From Allorhizocola rhizosphaerae (GTDB lineage: Bacteria; Actinomycetota; Actinomycetes; Mycobacteriales; Micromonosporaceae): a stretch of 55,631 nt of DNA. Within the stretch, counting starts at the first letter, position 1, and every line of letters starts with the position of its first letter. Both the position numbers and the translations under genes were made by a program. The notes beneath the pieces were generated by a model, which saw nothing but the letters and a program-made list of their open reading frames with translations, did not search any database and was not told the DNA's origin. Location: NCBI RefSeq assembly GCF_003426775.1, contig NZ_QJUG01000020.1, forward strand, positions 1-55,631, written 5' to 3'. Of the stretch, positions 44,161 through 52,840 are shown one piece after another.

Positions 44161-44925
44161 TTACGGAAGTGCAACTCTGCTGTAAGAATCGGTCGTCCAG
44201 AATGTACTTCCAAACTGGAACGAGCCGTGGACCTCTTGTCGAACCTGGAGAATAGTTCCGCCGGTTACGGCGAGGTAGATGTGCTCAACGTTGTGTTCTA
44301 CGGCGTAGGTATCGTTGACTGTGTTCTCATAAGAGACCCTGCCATTGCCGTGATTGACACTTCCGGACGGCGCACCACCAACGCTGAAGCCAGCAGCTAC
44401 GTAGTCAATATCCCAGACATCACGGTGCTTGATACTTGTGGCGTAAAATGGGTCAACTCCGTACCACAAAGAGTATGAATAGCCCTCATAGTGATCGGAT
44501 TGGGTATAGCAGCAACCAGGAACTTGATATACGTCAACAAGCGAACGGAAACCGCTTCTTGCCTCATCTTCGGTGCCGCCGGGAGGCGTAATCCGTCGTA
44601 CAGTGTTGTTTTGGATCCAGAACTTGCACGACGGCGTTGGAGGAGAATGGCTGCAGTGAGACGCATCGTTGTTGCCGACATACTCCATCGGCTGAACATA
44701 GGCGGGTTCTGCATGAAGCTTCTTCGCCTTGCTTTTTAGAGCGGGGTTGGGGATCGTTACGGTGACGACTCCCGGTTCGTTGTAGATCACAATGCCAGAC
44801 GGATCTGGCGAATAGGCCATCGCCGGTTGGACAGCGATAATGCTGCTGGCGGTCAAGGCGCCAACTAAAATGGCCGCTATCCATGCACCGCTTCGGCGCA
44901 TGGTTAGAATTACCCGTGTTCTCAC
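44161..44925 (-). CDS. Secreted protein of unknown function
   Basis: A 254-residue protein with a signal peptide (cleavage near QPAMA) and a beta-rich mature part with aromatic patches (YEGYSYSLWYGVDPFY, GSFQFGSTFWTTDSY) and two cysteine motifs (CSHSPPTPSC, GCCY). GGAGGATCT directly precedes GTG 44925, supporting that start; ATG 44901 is an alternative. I recognise no family. It is the first gene of the AT-richer leftward group, and its 5' region holds a strong hairpin and a CIRCE-like repeat. Confidence 0.65.
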   Translation of the reverse strand: MRTRVILTMRRSGAWIAAILVGALTASSIIAVQPAMAYSPDPSGIVIYNEPGVVTVTIPNPALKSKAKKLHAEPAYVQPMEYVGNNDASHCSHSPPTPSCKFWIQNNTVRRITPPGGTEDEARSGFRSLVDVYQVPGCCYTQSDHYEGYSYSLWYGVDPFYATSIKHRDVWDIDYVAAGFSVGGAPSGSVNHGNGRVSYENTVNDTYAVEHNVEHIYLAVTGGTILQVRQEVHGSFQFGSTFWTTDSYSRVALP

Positions 44926-44957
44926 AGATCCTCCAAGATCCGATAGTGGGAACCAGA

Positions 44958-44987
44958 GCGGCTGAGGCGTTCCTGCGCCTCAGCCGC
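44958..44987 (-). promoter_or_regulatory. Perfect 12-bp-stem hairpin in the 5' region of the secreted protein gene
   Basis: GCGGCTGAGGCG and CGCCTCAGCCGC pair perfectly around a six-base loop, 33 bases upstream of the GTG start. No gene ends nearby in the forward direction, so it is more likely a leader structure or attenuator than a terminator. Confidence 0.5.
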
Positions 44988-45002
44988 GCATCGTTTCGGG
45001 TC

Positions 45003-45026
45003 CTAACACTCGGCTTCGAGTGCTAG
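45003..45026. promoter_or_regulatory. CIRCE-like inverted repeat
   Basis: CTAACACTCG and CGAGTGCTAG are separated by four bases. The half-sites resemble the HrcA operator (TTAGCACTC and GAGTGCTAA), but the distance between TAACACTC and GAGTGCTA is six bases instead of nine. It lies 78-101 bases before the secreted protein start. Confidence 0.45.
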
Positions 45027-45632
45027 CAGATCGATCCGAATTGGAAGCTACCAGAGCGATCGCCTGCGGTGTGCCCCTAGAATCCAACCCAACCCAACCG
45101 GACTAGCGAGCGATTGCGGACCGTAATTGTTAAGTTCCAAGCGGCGCGATGGCCTTCACCATCGCAGTCCGTCACCAGGGCTCTTCATCTCTGCACCAGT
45201 TGTGTAGGAATACATAGCGTCACTAGGTAACGGTTTTGTAACGTCGGATGATCTCACGCGGTGGTTCTTCTGCGACTCGGCGCACCGGCACTTGGCACAT
45301 CTAATGGTTGGAACACGCTGTGCGTTGGACCAACCCACTGTCCGGTGAGGCGTTTGACGGGCCCATTGTGAGCCCCTCGTAGTCGCCCCTGCCGACGCTT
45401 CACCGCGAGGACGCGACGCAGCCGCGCGGCGCAAAACATGGCACGGTGTTGCGAGATGAACCGGCCTCAATGCCTGAACGACTTCCTTACGTAACGACCG
45501 ATCGGATAGCTTGTGTCGGTTTTAGTTCAGAAAAGACTTCACGGCGTCCTGGCGGGCCAGTTCTGTCCATGACCACATCAGGCCACAGTGGGCGCTGTTC
45601 AAATCGATCTCCAGTGGTGGAGCATCGTCGCC
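45027..45632. other. Long intergenic region, no gene supported
   Basis: About 600 bases between divergent genes. I see a small perfect hairpin (GCGATGG and CCATCGC at 45146-45165) and two GTAACG direct repeats near 45226-45243, but no frame with a ribosome binding site and recognisable product. Composition returns to high GC near 45.6 kb. Confidence 0.4.
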
Positions 45633-48600
45633 GTGCGCATCCCTCCTGTGCTCAAGAGAGCCCTCCCGTTGCTGACCGCCCTGACGTTGGTGATCGCCTC
45701 GCAATTCAGCGGCTCCGGCCCGCGTTCGGCCGGCGTCGGCTCGGACAAAATAGACAGCGCCCTGGCCTCGCGGCTCGACTCCGGCGCGCCCACCGATCTG
45801 CTTGTCCGGTTTCACAAGCGGGCCGACCTGTCCGGCGCCGGTGCGATCCGGGACTGGGCCGAACGCGGGCGGTATGTCGTGGACCGGCTGCGCGACACCG
45901 CCGGCGCGAGCCAGGCCAGGACGCGCGCGCGACTCACCGCCGCCGGCGTGGCCCACCGGTCCTTCTGGGTGGTGAACACCATCCTGGTCAGCTCGGCCGA
46001 CATCGGGCTCGCTGAGGCGCTCGCCGCCGATCCGGAGGTGAGCCGGCTGACCGAGGTGAGCCGGTACGACGTGCCGGAACCCTTGCCGGGCAACAACTCC
46101 ACGCCCGCCGTGGTGAACGGCGTGGAGTGGGGCGTCGCCAACATCGGTGCGGACCGCGTCTGGAGCGAGTTCGGCGTGCGAGGCGACGGGCTGGTGGTCG
46201 CCACGATCGACACAGGGGTGCAGTTCGACCATCCGGCGCTGGCCGGCCGGTACCGCGGAAATCTTGGCAACGGCGTGGACCACAACTACAACTGGTTCGA
46301 TCCGTCGCAGGTGTGCGGGCAGCCGTCCACGGTCCCGTGCGACAACATCGGTCACGGCACGCACGTGCTGGGGACCATGGTGGGAGACGACGGCGCGGGC
46401 AACGCGGTCGGTGTCGCTCCCGCCGCCCGCTGGATCGCGGCGAAAGGCTGCGAGGATCGCGAGCGCGGGTGCAGCGACTCGGCGCTGCTGGCCTCCGCGC
46501 AGTGGATGCTCGCGCCCACCAACCTGTCCGGCGCCGAGCCGCGCCCGGATCTGCGGCCGCACATCGTGAACAACTCATGGGGCGGCGACACCGGCCCGGT
46601 CGAGGACCCGTGGTTCGACGAGGCGTTGCGGGCGTGGAACGCGGCCGGGATCTTCGCCGTCTTCTCCAACGGCAACGCCGGACCCGCCTGCGACACCGCC
46701 GGCAGCCCGGCGGATTCGGCGTTGGCGTACAGCGTCGGCGCGTACGACACGGCGAACACCGTGGCGTCGTTCTCCAGCCGTGGCCCAGGCGCCGGTGGGG
46801 ACGTGCGTCCGCACATCTCCGCTCCGGGGGTCAACATTCGCTCGTCCGTTCCGGGCGGTGGTTATGGATACGCCTCTGGGACCTCGATGGCGGCGCCACA
46901 CGTGTCCGGGGCGGTGGCTCTGCTGTGGTCGGCCGTGCCGGCGATGATCGGTGACGTCTCGGGATCCAGGGACTTGCTGGGCGCAGCCGCGACCGACACG
47001 CCCGATCCCACGTGCGGCGGCACCGACGCGGATAACAACACCTACGGCGAGGGACGGGTCAACGCCTACCTCGCGGTCAGCCGCGCCCCGCGAGGCGAGA
47101 CGGGTGTCCTGGCCGGCGTGGTCCGTGATGCCGCGACCGGGCAACCGGTCGCCGGTGCCGGCGTGGTCGCCGCGGCGGTCGACGGGTCCGGCGAGCGGGT
47201 CGCCGCCACCGACCAGACCGGTCAGTATCGGTTCACGCTGACCGTGGGTGAGTACCGGGTCGTCGTGTCGGCGTTCGGTTACGCCACCACCCAGCCCGTC
47301 ACCGTCACCATCCCGGCCGGTGCCACCGTCACCGCGGATCTGACGATAGCCCCGCAAGCGCGGGTCAACGTCCACGGCCGCATCACCGACGGGTCGGGAC
47401 AGGGCTGGCCGCTCTACGCGCGAGTGGTGGTCGACGGCGTGCCGGGTGGCACGTTCTTCACCAAGCCCCACGACGGCCGGTACAGCTTCGAGCTGCCCGC
47501 CGGATCGACCTACACACTCCGGGTCAAGGCGGAGTACCCCGGCTATGAGGCGGTGGTCGCCCAGGTCGCCGTCGGGAATGAAGATGAGGTACGGCGCGAC
47601 TTCGCCCTCGCCGTCGGCACCGAGCAGTGCCTGGCGGCCGGTTATCGCACGGACCACCGCGGACTGTTCGAGACGTTCGACGCCTCGACGCTGCCGGCCG
47701 GCTGGGCGTCCACAAAGGAGACCGGGGACGGCTGGCGGTTCGACGATCCGGACAAGCGCACCAACCTCACCGGCGGTGCCGGCGGGTTCGCCGGCGTCGA
47801 CAGCACCGGGGGGAGCCTGCTCGAACGGGCGGCGCTGACCTCACCGGTCGTGAACCTCACCGGGGTTACCGCTCCTGTGCTCGCGTTCCGTACCGACATC
47901 ATCCGCCGGAGGCAGGGGTCGGTCTACGTCGATGTGTCGGTAGACGGCGGGGCGGCCTGGGAGACGGTATGGCAACAGGCACAGCATCTGCGCGGCCCGC
48001 AGCAGATCCGCCTGCCGCTGCCCGCGGCGGCCGGGCAGCCGGACGTGCGGGTGCGGTTCCGCTACGACAGCGGCTGGACCTACGACGGCTGGTGGCAGCT
48101 GGACGATGTGCTGATCGGCGAGCGGATCTGCGTCCCGCTGCCGGGTGGCCTGGTTGTCGGCACCGTGCATGACGAGGTCGAGCGGACCGGGGTCAACGGT
48201 GCGACCGTCCAAAGTGTAGGAATGCCGGCGGATGCGGCCCGTACCATCGCCACTCCCGACGATGCGGCGACCCCGGACGGCCTGTTCTGGCTCTTCTCCT
48301 CGCTGACCGGCAAGCGGGAGTTCCGGGCAGCACACGGCCTGGAGCAGTACGCCGACCGGGTCAGCACGGTGGATGTGCGCCCCCACAACGCGGCCCGGGC
48401 CAACCTGTCCCTGGGCGTGGGCAAGCTGCGGCTGCGTGCCGTCCCGGTGAACGAGGAGGTCGGACCGGGCGGGGAGAAGGCCGTGACGCTCAACGTGTCC
48501 AACGTCGGGACCGCCCCGGCGACGTTCAAAGTCACGGAATGGAAGGACGCGGAGCCCGCCACGCCAACGCTGACCCGGTGGCCGGGCACAGAGTCGCAAC

Positions 48601-49754
48601 AGCATCCGGTGGACGATAGGGGCGGTCCGCCTTCTGAGCAGGCGCCGTCCACAATGGACACCGCTGCCGCGGCGGACGGCTGGACAAGGCTGCCGGACAT
48701 GATGATGCCGGACATGGACGGTCTGGTCGGGGTGCGCAACGGCAAGATGTATGTCGTCGGCGGCTGGGCGCTGGGCGGCATGGGCACCACGCAACTCGTG
48801 CCGTCGTACGACATGACGACGGGGGAGTGGAGCCTTGACGCGGTGGCGCCCAGCCCGTTGCGGGTGGCCAAGCCCGCGGGCGGGTTTATCGGCGACACAC
48901 TCGTTGTCACGGGCGGCTGGGCGCGCCCGGCGAACGTGCCCACGGCCGCCACGATGCGCTATCACCCGGCGAGCAACACGTGGACCCTGGGAGCGGACGC
49001 ACCGGTGCGCGTCGCCGCGGTCGGGCATGCGGTGCTCGACGGCAAGCTTTACGTCATCGGCGGTCGCCCCGCGGGCAGCGAGGAGGCCGCAAGCACGGCG
49101 GTGGCCGTCTACGATCCCGCGACCGACACGTGGACTCGCGCGGCGGACTACCCCGAGCCGGCGGCGTGGCAGTCGTGCGGCACCATCGGCGGTGAGATCT
49201 ACTGCGCGGGCGGCATGACCTCCGGCGCACGGCACATCAAGAGCGCGTATGTCTACAACCCGAGAGCCAACGCCTGGTACCGCATCGCCGACATGCCGGC
49301 CACGGTGTGGGGTGCGGGATACGCCGGGGCCAAGGGAAAGCTTCTTGTCTCCGGTGGCGTGGTCGGCGGCTACCGCAGCGGCAGAGGCTTCGCCTATGAC
49401 CCCGCAACCGACACCTGGTTGCCGGTGCCGACATCCCAATTTGCGTTGTACCGCGTCGCCAGCACATGCGGCCTGTATAAGGTCGGCGGGTCCGAGGGCA
49501 CCTACGGCATCAAGCCGTACGTCGAGCATCTCGCCGGCTACGACGGATGCTCCGCCGCGCCGGTCGACGTGCCGTGGCTGTCCGCGACACCGGACTTGGT
49601 GACGCTCGAGCCCGGCAAGCCGGTCAAGGTCACGATTCGGCTCGACGCGGGCGTGGTCGCCGGCCCTGGCAGCTACACCGCCCGGCTGTTGTGGCACGAG
49701 AACACCCGTTACGACGTCGCCTCGATTCCCGTGACGATGACGGTGACCGGATAA
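45633..49754 (+). CDS. Large secreted subtilase with Kelch-like propeller
   Basis: A 1373-residue extracellular protein. A signal peptide (VRIPPVLKRALPLLTALTLV) precedes a pro-region and an S8 protease domain with Asp193 in TIDTGVQ, His241 in GHGTHVLG and Ser418 in SGTSMAAPHVSGA. The oxyanion Asn is in FSNGNAGP. Two carboxypeptidase-regulatory-like beta domains follow (about 485-660), then a jelly-roll domain with WRFDD...WWQLDDV (about 680-830). A six-bladed Kelch-like propeller (about 1020-1295; NGKMYVVGGW, DGKLYVIGG) and a final Ig-like domain end the chain. The start at GTG 45633 places the signal peptide correctly; GTG 45588 adds an unlikely extension. Confidence 0.85.
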   Translation: MRIPPVLKRALPLLTALTLVIASQFSGSGPRSAGVGSDKIDSALASRLDSGAPTDLLVRFHKRADLSGAGAIRDWAERGRYVVDRLRDTAGASQARTRARLTAAGVAHRSFWVVNTILVSSADIGLAEALAADPEVSRLTEVSRYDVPEPLPGNNSTPAVVNGVEWGVANIGADRVWSEFGVRGDGLVVATIDTGVQFDHPALAGRYRGNLGNGVDHNYNWFDPSQVCGQPSTVPCDNIGHGTHVLGTMVGDDGAGNAVGVAPAARWIAAKGCEDRERGCSDSALLASAQWMLAPTNLSGAEPRPDLRPHIVNNSWGGDTGPVEDPWFDEALRAWNAAGIFAVFSNGNAGPACDTAGSPADSALAYSVGAYDTANTVASFSSRGPGAGGDVRPHISAPGVNIRSSVPGGGYGYASGTSMAAPHVSGAVALLWSAVPAMIGDVSGSRDLLGAAATDTPDPTCGGTDADNNTYGEGRVNAYLAVSRAPRGETGVLAGVVRDAATGQPVAGAGVVAAAVDGSGERVAATDQTGQYRFTLTVGEYRVVVSAFGYATTQPVTVTIPAGATVTADLTIAPQARVNVHGRITDGSGQGWPLYARVVVDGVPGGTFFTKPHDGRYSFELPAGSTYTLRVKAEYPGYEAVVAQVAVGNEDEVRRDFALAVGTEQCLAAGYRTDHRGLFETFDASTLPAGWASTKETGDGWRFDDPDKRTNLTGGAGGFAGVDSTGGSLLERAALTSPVVNLTGVTAPVLAFRTDIIRRRQGSVYVDVSVDGGAAWETVWQQAQHLRGPQQIRLPLPAAAGQPDVRVRFRYDSGWTYDGWWQLDDVLIGERICVPLPGGLVVGTVHDEVERTGVNGATVQSVGMPADAARTIATPDDAATPDGLFWLFSSLTGKREFRAAHGLEQYADRVSTVDVRPHNAARANLSLGVGKLRLRAVPVNEEVGPGGEKAVTLNVSNVGTAPATFKVTEWKDAEPATPTLTRWPGTESQQHPVDDRGGPPSEQAPSTMDTAAAADGWTRLPDMMMPDMDGLVGVRNGKMYVVGGWALGGMGTTQLVPSYDMTTGEWSLDAVAPSPLRVAKPAGGFIGDTLVVTGGWARPANVPTAATMRYHPASNTWTLGADAPVRVAAVGHAVLDGKLYVIGGRPAGSEEAASTAVAVYDPATDTWTRAADYPEPAAWQSCGTIGGEIYCAGGMTSGARHIKSAYVYNPRANAWYRIADMPATVWGAGYAGAKGKLLVSGGVVGGYRSGRGFAYDPATDTWLPVPTSQFALYRVASTCGLYKVGGSEGTYGIKPYVEHLAGYDGCSAAPVDVPWLSATPDLVTLEPGKPVKVTIRLDAGVVAGPGSYTARLLWHENTRYDVASIPVTMTVTG

Positions 49755-49765
49755 CGGGGATATGG

Positions 49766-49817
49766 CACGGCTGGCCGGGAAGGCGCGTCGACGCCGAATG
49801 ACCCGGGGCCAGCCGTG
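49766..49817. terminator. Terminator after the subtilase/Kelch gene
   Basis: CACGGCTGGCC and GGCCAGCCGTG pair perfectly, with an inner GGCG/CGCC stem in the loop, 11 bases after the stop. Confidence 0.75.
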
Positions 49818-50006
49818 TCCATTGTGGACTGAGCACGAGGAGGCTACCTTCGCACCGCGTCACGGGACCGATTGGATCAGGAGGCCAATGGGGATGCTCA
49901 AAAGCGCACCGGCGGCGACACGGTTTGCAGGGAGCGGCGCGACGTCTGTACGCTGCGAAAACCCGTTCGCTGAGCTCGGCGTACAGGTTGAAAGGAGAGC
50001 GCCGGC

Positions 50007-50612
50007 GTGTCGCGCAGTGATGAGCAAGCGGTCTTGGACCGGATCCGTCAGGGTCTCATCTACACCGAGACGGAAGCATCGTTCCAGGCTTCTCAGCGAC
50101 GTACCGACCTCATCTTCGAGTACAACCACACACCGCCCAGCGACGATGACCGGCGAAGGTCATTACTCGTCGCGATCCTCGGGTCGGTCGGGAACCGCGC
50201 CGTACTGCTCCCACCATTCCACGCCGGATTCGGAAGCAACATCCATATCGGTGACGACTTCTTCGGGAACGTCAATCTCACCTTCGTCGACGACGTGGAC
50301 ATACGCATCGGCGACGGCGTCATGATCGCACCCAGCGTGACGCTCACCACAACGGGGCACCCGGTACATCCTGCGCGCCGAGTCGACTACGCGCGGTTCT
50401 CGGAACCAATCGTGATCGAAGACAAGGTCTGGATCGGCAGCAATGCCGTCGTCCTGCCAGGTGTCCGTATCGGATACGGATCCGTCATCGGCGCGGGCAG
50501 CGTCGTGAGTCGCGATGTCCCTCCGATGGTCGTCGCCGTCGGGACGCCCTGCCGGGTGCTCCGACCCATTACAGATGACGATCTGACGACACGGACTGCG
50601 GCCGTCGGCTAG
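50007..50612 (+). CDS. Sugar O-acetyltransferase (maltose/galactoside type)
   Basis: A 201-residue hexapeptide-repeat acyltransferase of the LacA/Maa group. The N-terminal Mac domain has EQAVLDRIRQGLIYTE and a following helix pair. The left-handed beta-helix carries FGSNIHIGDDFFGN, VMIAPSVTL, TTTGHPVHPARR (catalytic His) and WIGSNAVVLPGVRIG. It transfers acetyl from acetyl-CoA to a sugar hydroxyl. The start GTG 50007 follows AAAGGAG. The gene stands alone between terminators. Confidence 0.85.
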   Translation: MSRSDEQAVLDRIRQGLIYTETEASFQASQRRTDLIFEYNHTPPSDDDRRRSLLVAILGSVGNRAVLLPPFHAGFGSNIHIGDDFFGNVNLTFVDDVDIRIGDGVMIAPSVTLTTTGHPVHPARRVDYARFSEPIVIEDKVWIGSNAVVLPGVRIGYGSVIGAGSVVSRDVPPMVVAVGTPCRVLRPITDDDLTTRTAAVG

Positions 50613-50631
50613 AAAGAGCGAAGACGGCCGC
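50598..50631. terminator. Hairpin over the end of the acetyltransferase gene
   Basis: GCGGCCGTC and GACGGCCGC pair perfectly across 16 bases and overlap the stop codon. The convergent histidine phosphatase gene ends at 50714, so it may serve both directions. Confidence 0.5.
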
Positions 50632-50713
50632 GCTCGACGGCCGCCCGGCGAGCCGGACACGGCGCCGCTGATGCATTGGCGCCCCAGGCACGCCCGCGAT
50701 GGTGTGGGGCGGG

Positions 50714-51271
50714 TCAGTCCGATGGGGTCGGTGCGCGGCATAACCGGACGTTGGTGAACCGCCCGTTGTCGAAGTCCAGCCGTGCGCCGTCGCAGTGGCC
50801 GAAAGGCGCGCCCCACGACGCGTGGTCCGCCTCGGGCAGGCAGAACACCAGCGCCGGTTCGATGCAGCCGCCGTGGGAGATCACGAGCACGCCGGTCCCA
50901 TCGGGCACAGACTCCACCGCATCTGTCCACATAGCTCGGTGAGCCTGCGCCACCGCGGCGAGCCCGCCGCCACTCTTGATCAGCTCGGCGTATCTGACGT
51001 ATGGCTGCGACCAACTCCACTGCTCGTGGTGCGCGACCTCGCCTGAAACGTACCCGGAGGGCATCTCGATTGCGTCGTCGACGGCGTAACCCATGGCCAC
51101 CGCCGTCTCGATGGCCCGCGGCGATGCACTGGTCACGACGTAACCAAAGGCGCCAAGCTCCAAGCCGACGGCGCGAGCCAGGGCGACACCGCGCTCGGAC
51201 AGATGCGAACCCCGCCCGCGAGCCGCGCCCTTCTTCGTGAGCGAATGTCGTCGGATCTCCAGCCATCGCAC
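50714..51271 (-). CDS. Histidine phosphatase family protein
   Basis: A 185-residue cytoplasmic member of the phosphoglycerate-mutase-like superfamily. The catalytic motif is RRHSLTKK near the N-terminus (RHS instead of the usual RHG, with the phosphohistidine His retained). The second His is in VISHGG, and SASPRAIETA supplies the conserved Arg. The substrate cannot be inferred. The short length fits the SixA/CobC-like branch. The start at 51271 has only weak ribosome-binding sequence. Confidence 0.8.
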   Translation of the reverse strand: MRWLEIRRHSLTKKGAARGRGSHLSERGVALARAVGLELGAFGYVVTSASPRAIETAVAMGYAVDDAIEMPSGYVSGEVAHHEQWSWSQPYVRYAELIKSGGGLAAVAQAHRAMWTDAVESVPDGTGVLVISHGGCIEPALVFCLPEADHASWGAPFGHCDGARLDFDNGRFTNVRLCRAPTPSD

Positions 51272-51318
51272 GCCGCCATCCTACGCGGCCTGTCCGGCCA
51301 TGCTTCGTGCGACGAGCG

Positions 51319-51836
51319 TCAGGAGCAGGGGCCGGTCTTGAAGCTGCGGTGTCCCCGCCCGGAGTGGCAACGTGTGGTGTACACGACCGAGACAAATCGA
51401 TAGCGTCCGTCGTCGCCCCGGGCGAACACGACGCGATAGCGCATCGCCTGGATCGAGTCGTCGCCCAGCCTGGTGAGGGTCACGGTCACCACCGCCTCAT
51501 CCCGCTTGGTCTCCTGGTGCAGGTATATCTCGATCGGACCGTCGAACGGCCTGTCCAGGTCCAGCAATTCGGCGGCCGCGGTTTCCGGGGACTTCGCCCA
51601 GCCGGGGTCGGCGGTGTCGATCAGCTCGTTGAAGCCCGGCGCGGTCAAGGTGCCGGTGCTCCGTCCTCGGCGAGGTTGCCCGACCACCGGACGTCGCCCG
51701 GACCCGGCGAGGCCGGCGGGCTCCAGCGAACCGCACCGGGCTGCACCACGGGCTCGCTACAGCCTGCGACGAGTATCAGCAGGATCGCGGCGGTCAGCGC
51801 TTGCGCGGCACGGCGCAGTGGTCGCTGGTGGCTCAC
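51319..51836 (-). pseudogene. Lipoprotein gene with a one-base frameshift
   Basis: GTG 51836 opens a lipoprotein signal peptide (ILLILVAGC lipobox) that continues to GNLAEDG and then hits a stop in that frame at 51645. The matching continuation, STGTLTAPGFNELIDTAD through YTTRCHSGRGH, lies in another frame ending at 51319. One base near 51664 would join them into about 172 residues. The mature part resembles small secreted NTF2-like or lipoprotein domains, but I cannot name it. Either it is a recent loss or a sequencing error. Confidence 0.65.
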
Positions 51837-52090
51837 GCGTGCGAGCGTACTGGCTCCAGCCCGGCGCGTCTGCCCGGTCGTTACGGGCCGGTGAGGCAGG
51901 CATGGTGGGCGGGCAGGGCGATTCCCGATCCCTGCGGCTTGGCGCTCTCGGGAATGGTGCCCGATGTCGGCACACCACAACAACAAAGGATGGGTGTGGC
52001 AGCCGGCGCCAGGTCGGTGCGAGGCAGCCGATCGCATCGGCCGACAGGATAGCCGGCATCGGGCACAACGAACTCTATGATGCGGCCGGG

Positions 52091-52792
52091 CTAACCCATC
52101 CAGTCGCCGATGTTGTTCCAGGCCATCTCGACCTCACGCAGGATCGAGACCGAGTTCTGCCGCAGGCTGAGCACCTCGGCCCGGTGCAGCACGGCGCGCA
52201 TCAACGGGACTCCGCCGGCCCGGCTCAGTTCCTCACCGATCGCGCGGACCTCGTTTCGCTTGCCGCCCAAGGCCGACGGTCCAAGCTGGACCAATCGTGC
52301 GGCCGCCGCTTCCTGCTCGGCCGACAGCGGCGGGTCGCCCGCCGCACGGCTTGTCGCGAGGACTCGCGCGATCCGCCCATCGGCCCAGTCGCTGGGTGTT
52401 GTCTGCGCCGACGCCGGCGCGAACACCGGGTCCAACCACAGCCGTACCTCGGCATTGAACATGTTGACCAGGACGAGCACCGACAACACGAGCCCGGCCA
52501 CGGCCTGGATCGCCCCCGAGAAGATGGCGATCGCTCCGCCGATGATGCCGAGCACTTCGACGACGATGACGGGAAAGCGTGCCCAAGACACCCCACGCGT
52601 GAGCAGCACGGCGCACCCCGCCAGCACGAAGCCGATCAGCAGCGATCCGAACCCCAGCAAAGCCTCCGCGCCACCGCCGCCGAAGAACAGCAGCAGCGCT
52701 CCGCCTCCCGCGTTGAGCACAGCCTGCAGATACAGCACGATGATCGCGGTCCAGAGCTGCCGGGGGCGTTTGAGTACAACGTTTTCAGACAC
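52091..52792 (-). CDS. Membrane protein of unknown function
   Basis: A 233-residue protein with four membrane segments (about residues 13-36, 42-64, 68-92 and 95-110) and a C-terminal cytoplasmic helical tail with SAEQEAAAARLVQLG and LREVEMAWNNIGDWMG. I recognise no named family, though the four-helix part resembles small actinomycete integral membrane proteins. It starts at GTG 52792 with GGGAG just upstream. Its promoter region contains the same palindrome as that of the lipoprotein gene at 53703. Confidence 0.6.
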   Translation of the reverse strand: MSENVVLKRPRQLWTAIIVLYLQAVLNAGGGALLLFFGGGGAEALLGFGSLLIGFVLAGCAVLLTRGVSWARFPVIVVEVLGIIGGAIAIFSGAIQAVAGLVLSVLVLVNMFNAEVRLWLDPVFAPASAQTTPSDWADGRIARVLATSRAAGDPPLSAEQEAAAARLVQLGPSALGGKRNEVRAIGEELSRAGGVPLMRAVLHRAEVLSLRQNSVSILREVEMAWNNIGDWMG

Positions 52793-52816
52793 TCCCGAAC
52801 CGTATGAGACCCGGCA

Positions 52817-52831
52817 CGGGACCCCTCCCGC
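52817..52831 (-). promoter_or_regulatory. Shared operator-like palindrome, copy A
   Basis: On the minus strand it reads GCGGGAGGGGTCCCG, an inverted repeat CGGGA-N4-TCCCG, 25-39 bases before the membrane protein start. It is followed by CTCATACGG. The identical 15 bases, followed by GTCATACCG, occur at 53663-53677 upstream of the lipoprotein gene. Confidence 0.55.
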
Positions 52832-52840
52832 GCCGCGATT

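Noticed and set aside
45522-46562. Leftward open frame opposite the start of the large subtilase
   Set aside because: It is rich in Arg, Gly and His with no domain, and lies over the catalytic domain of the subtilase.
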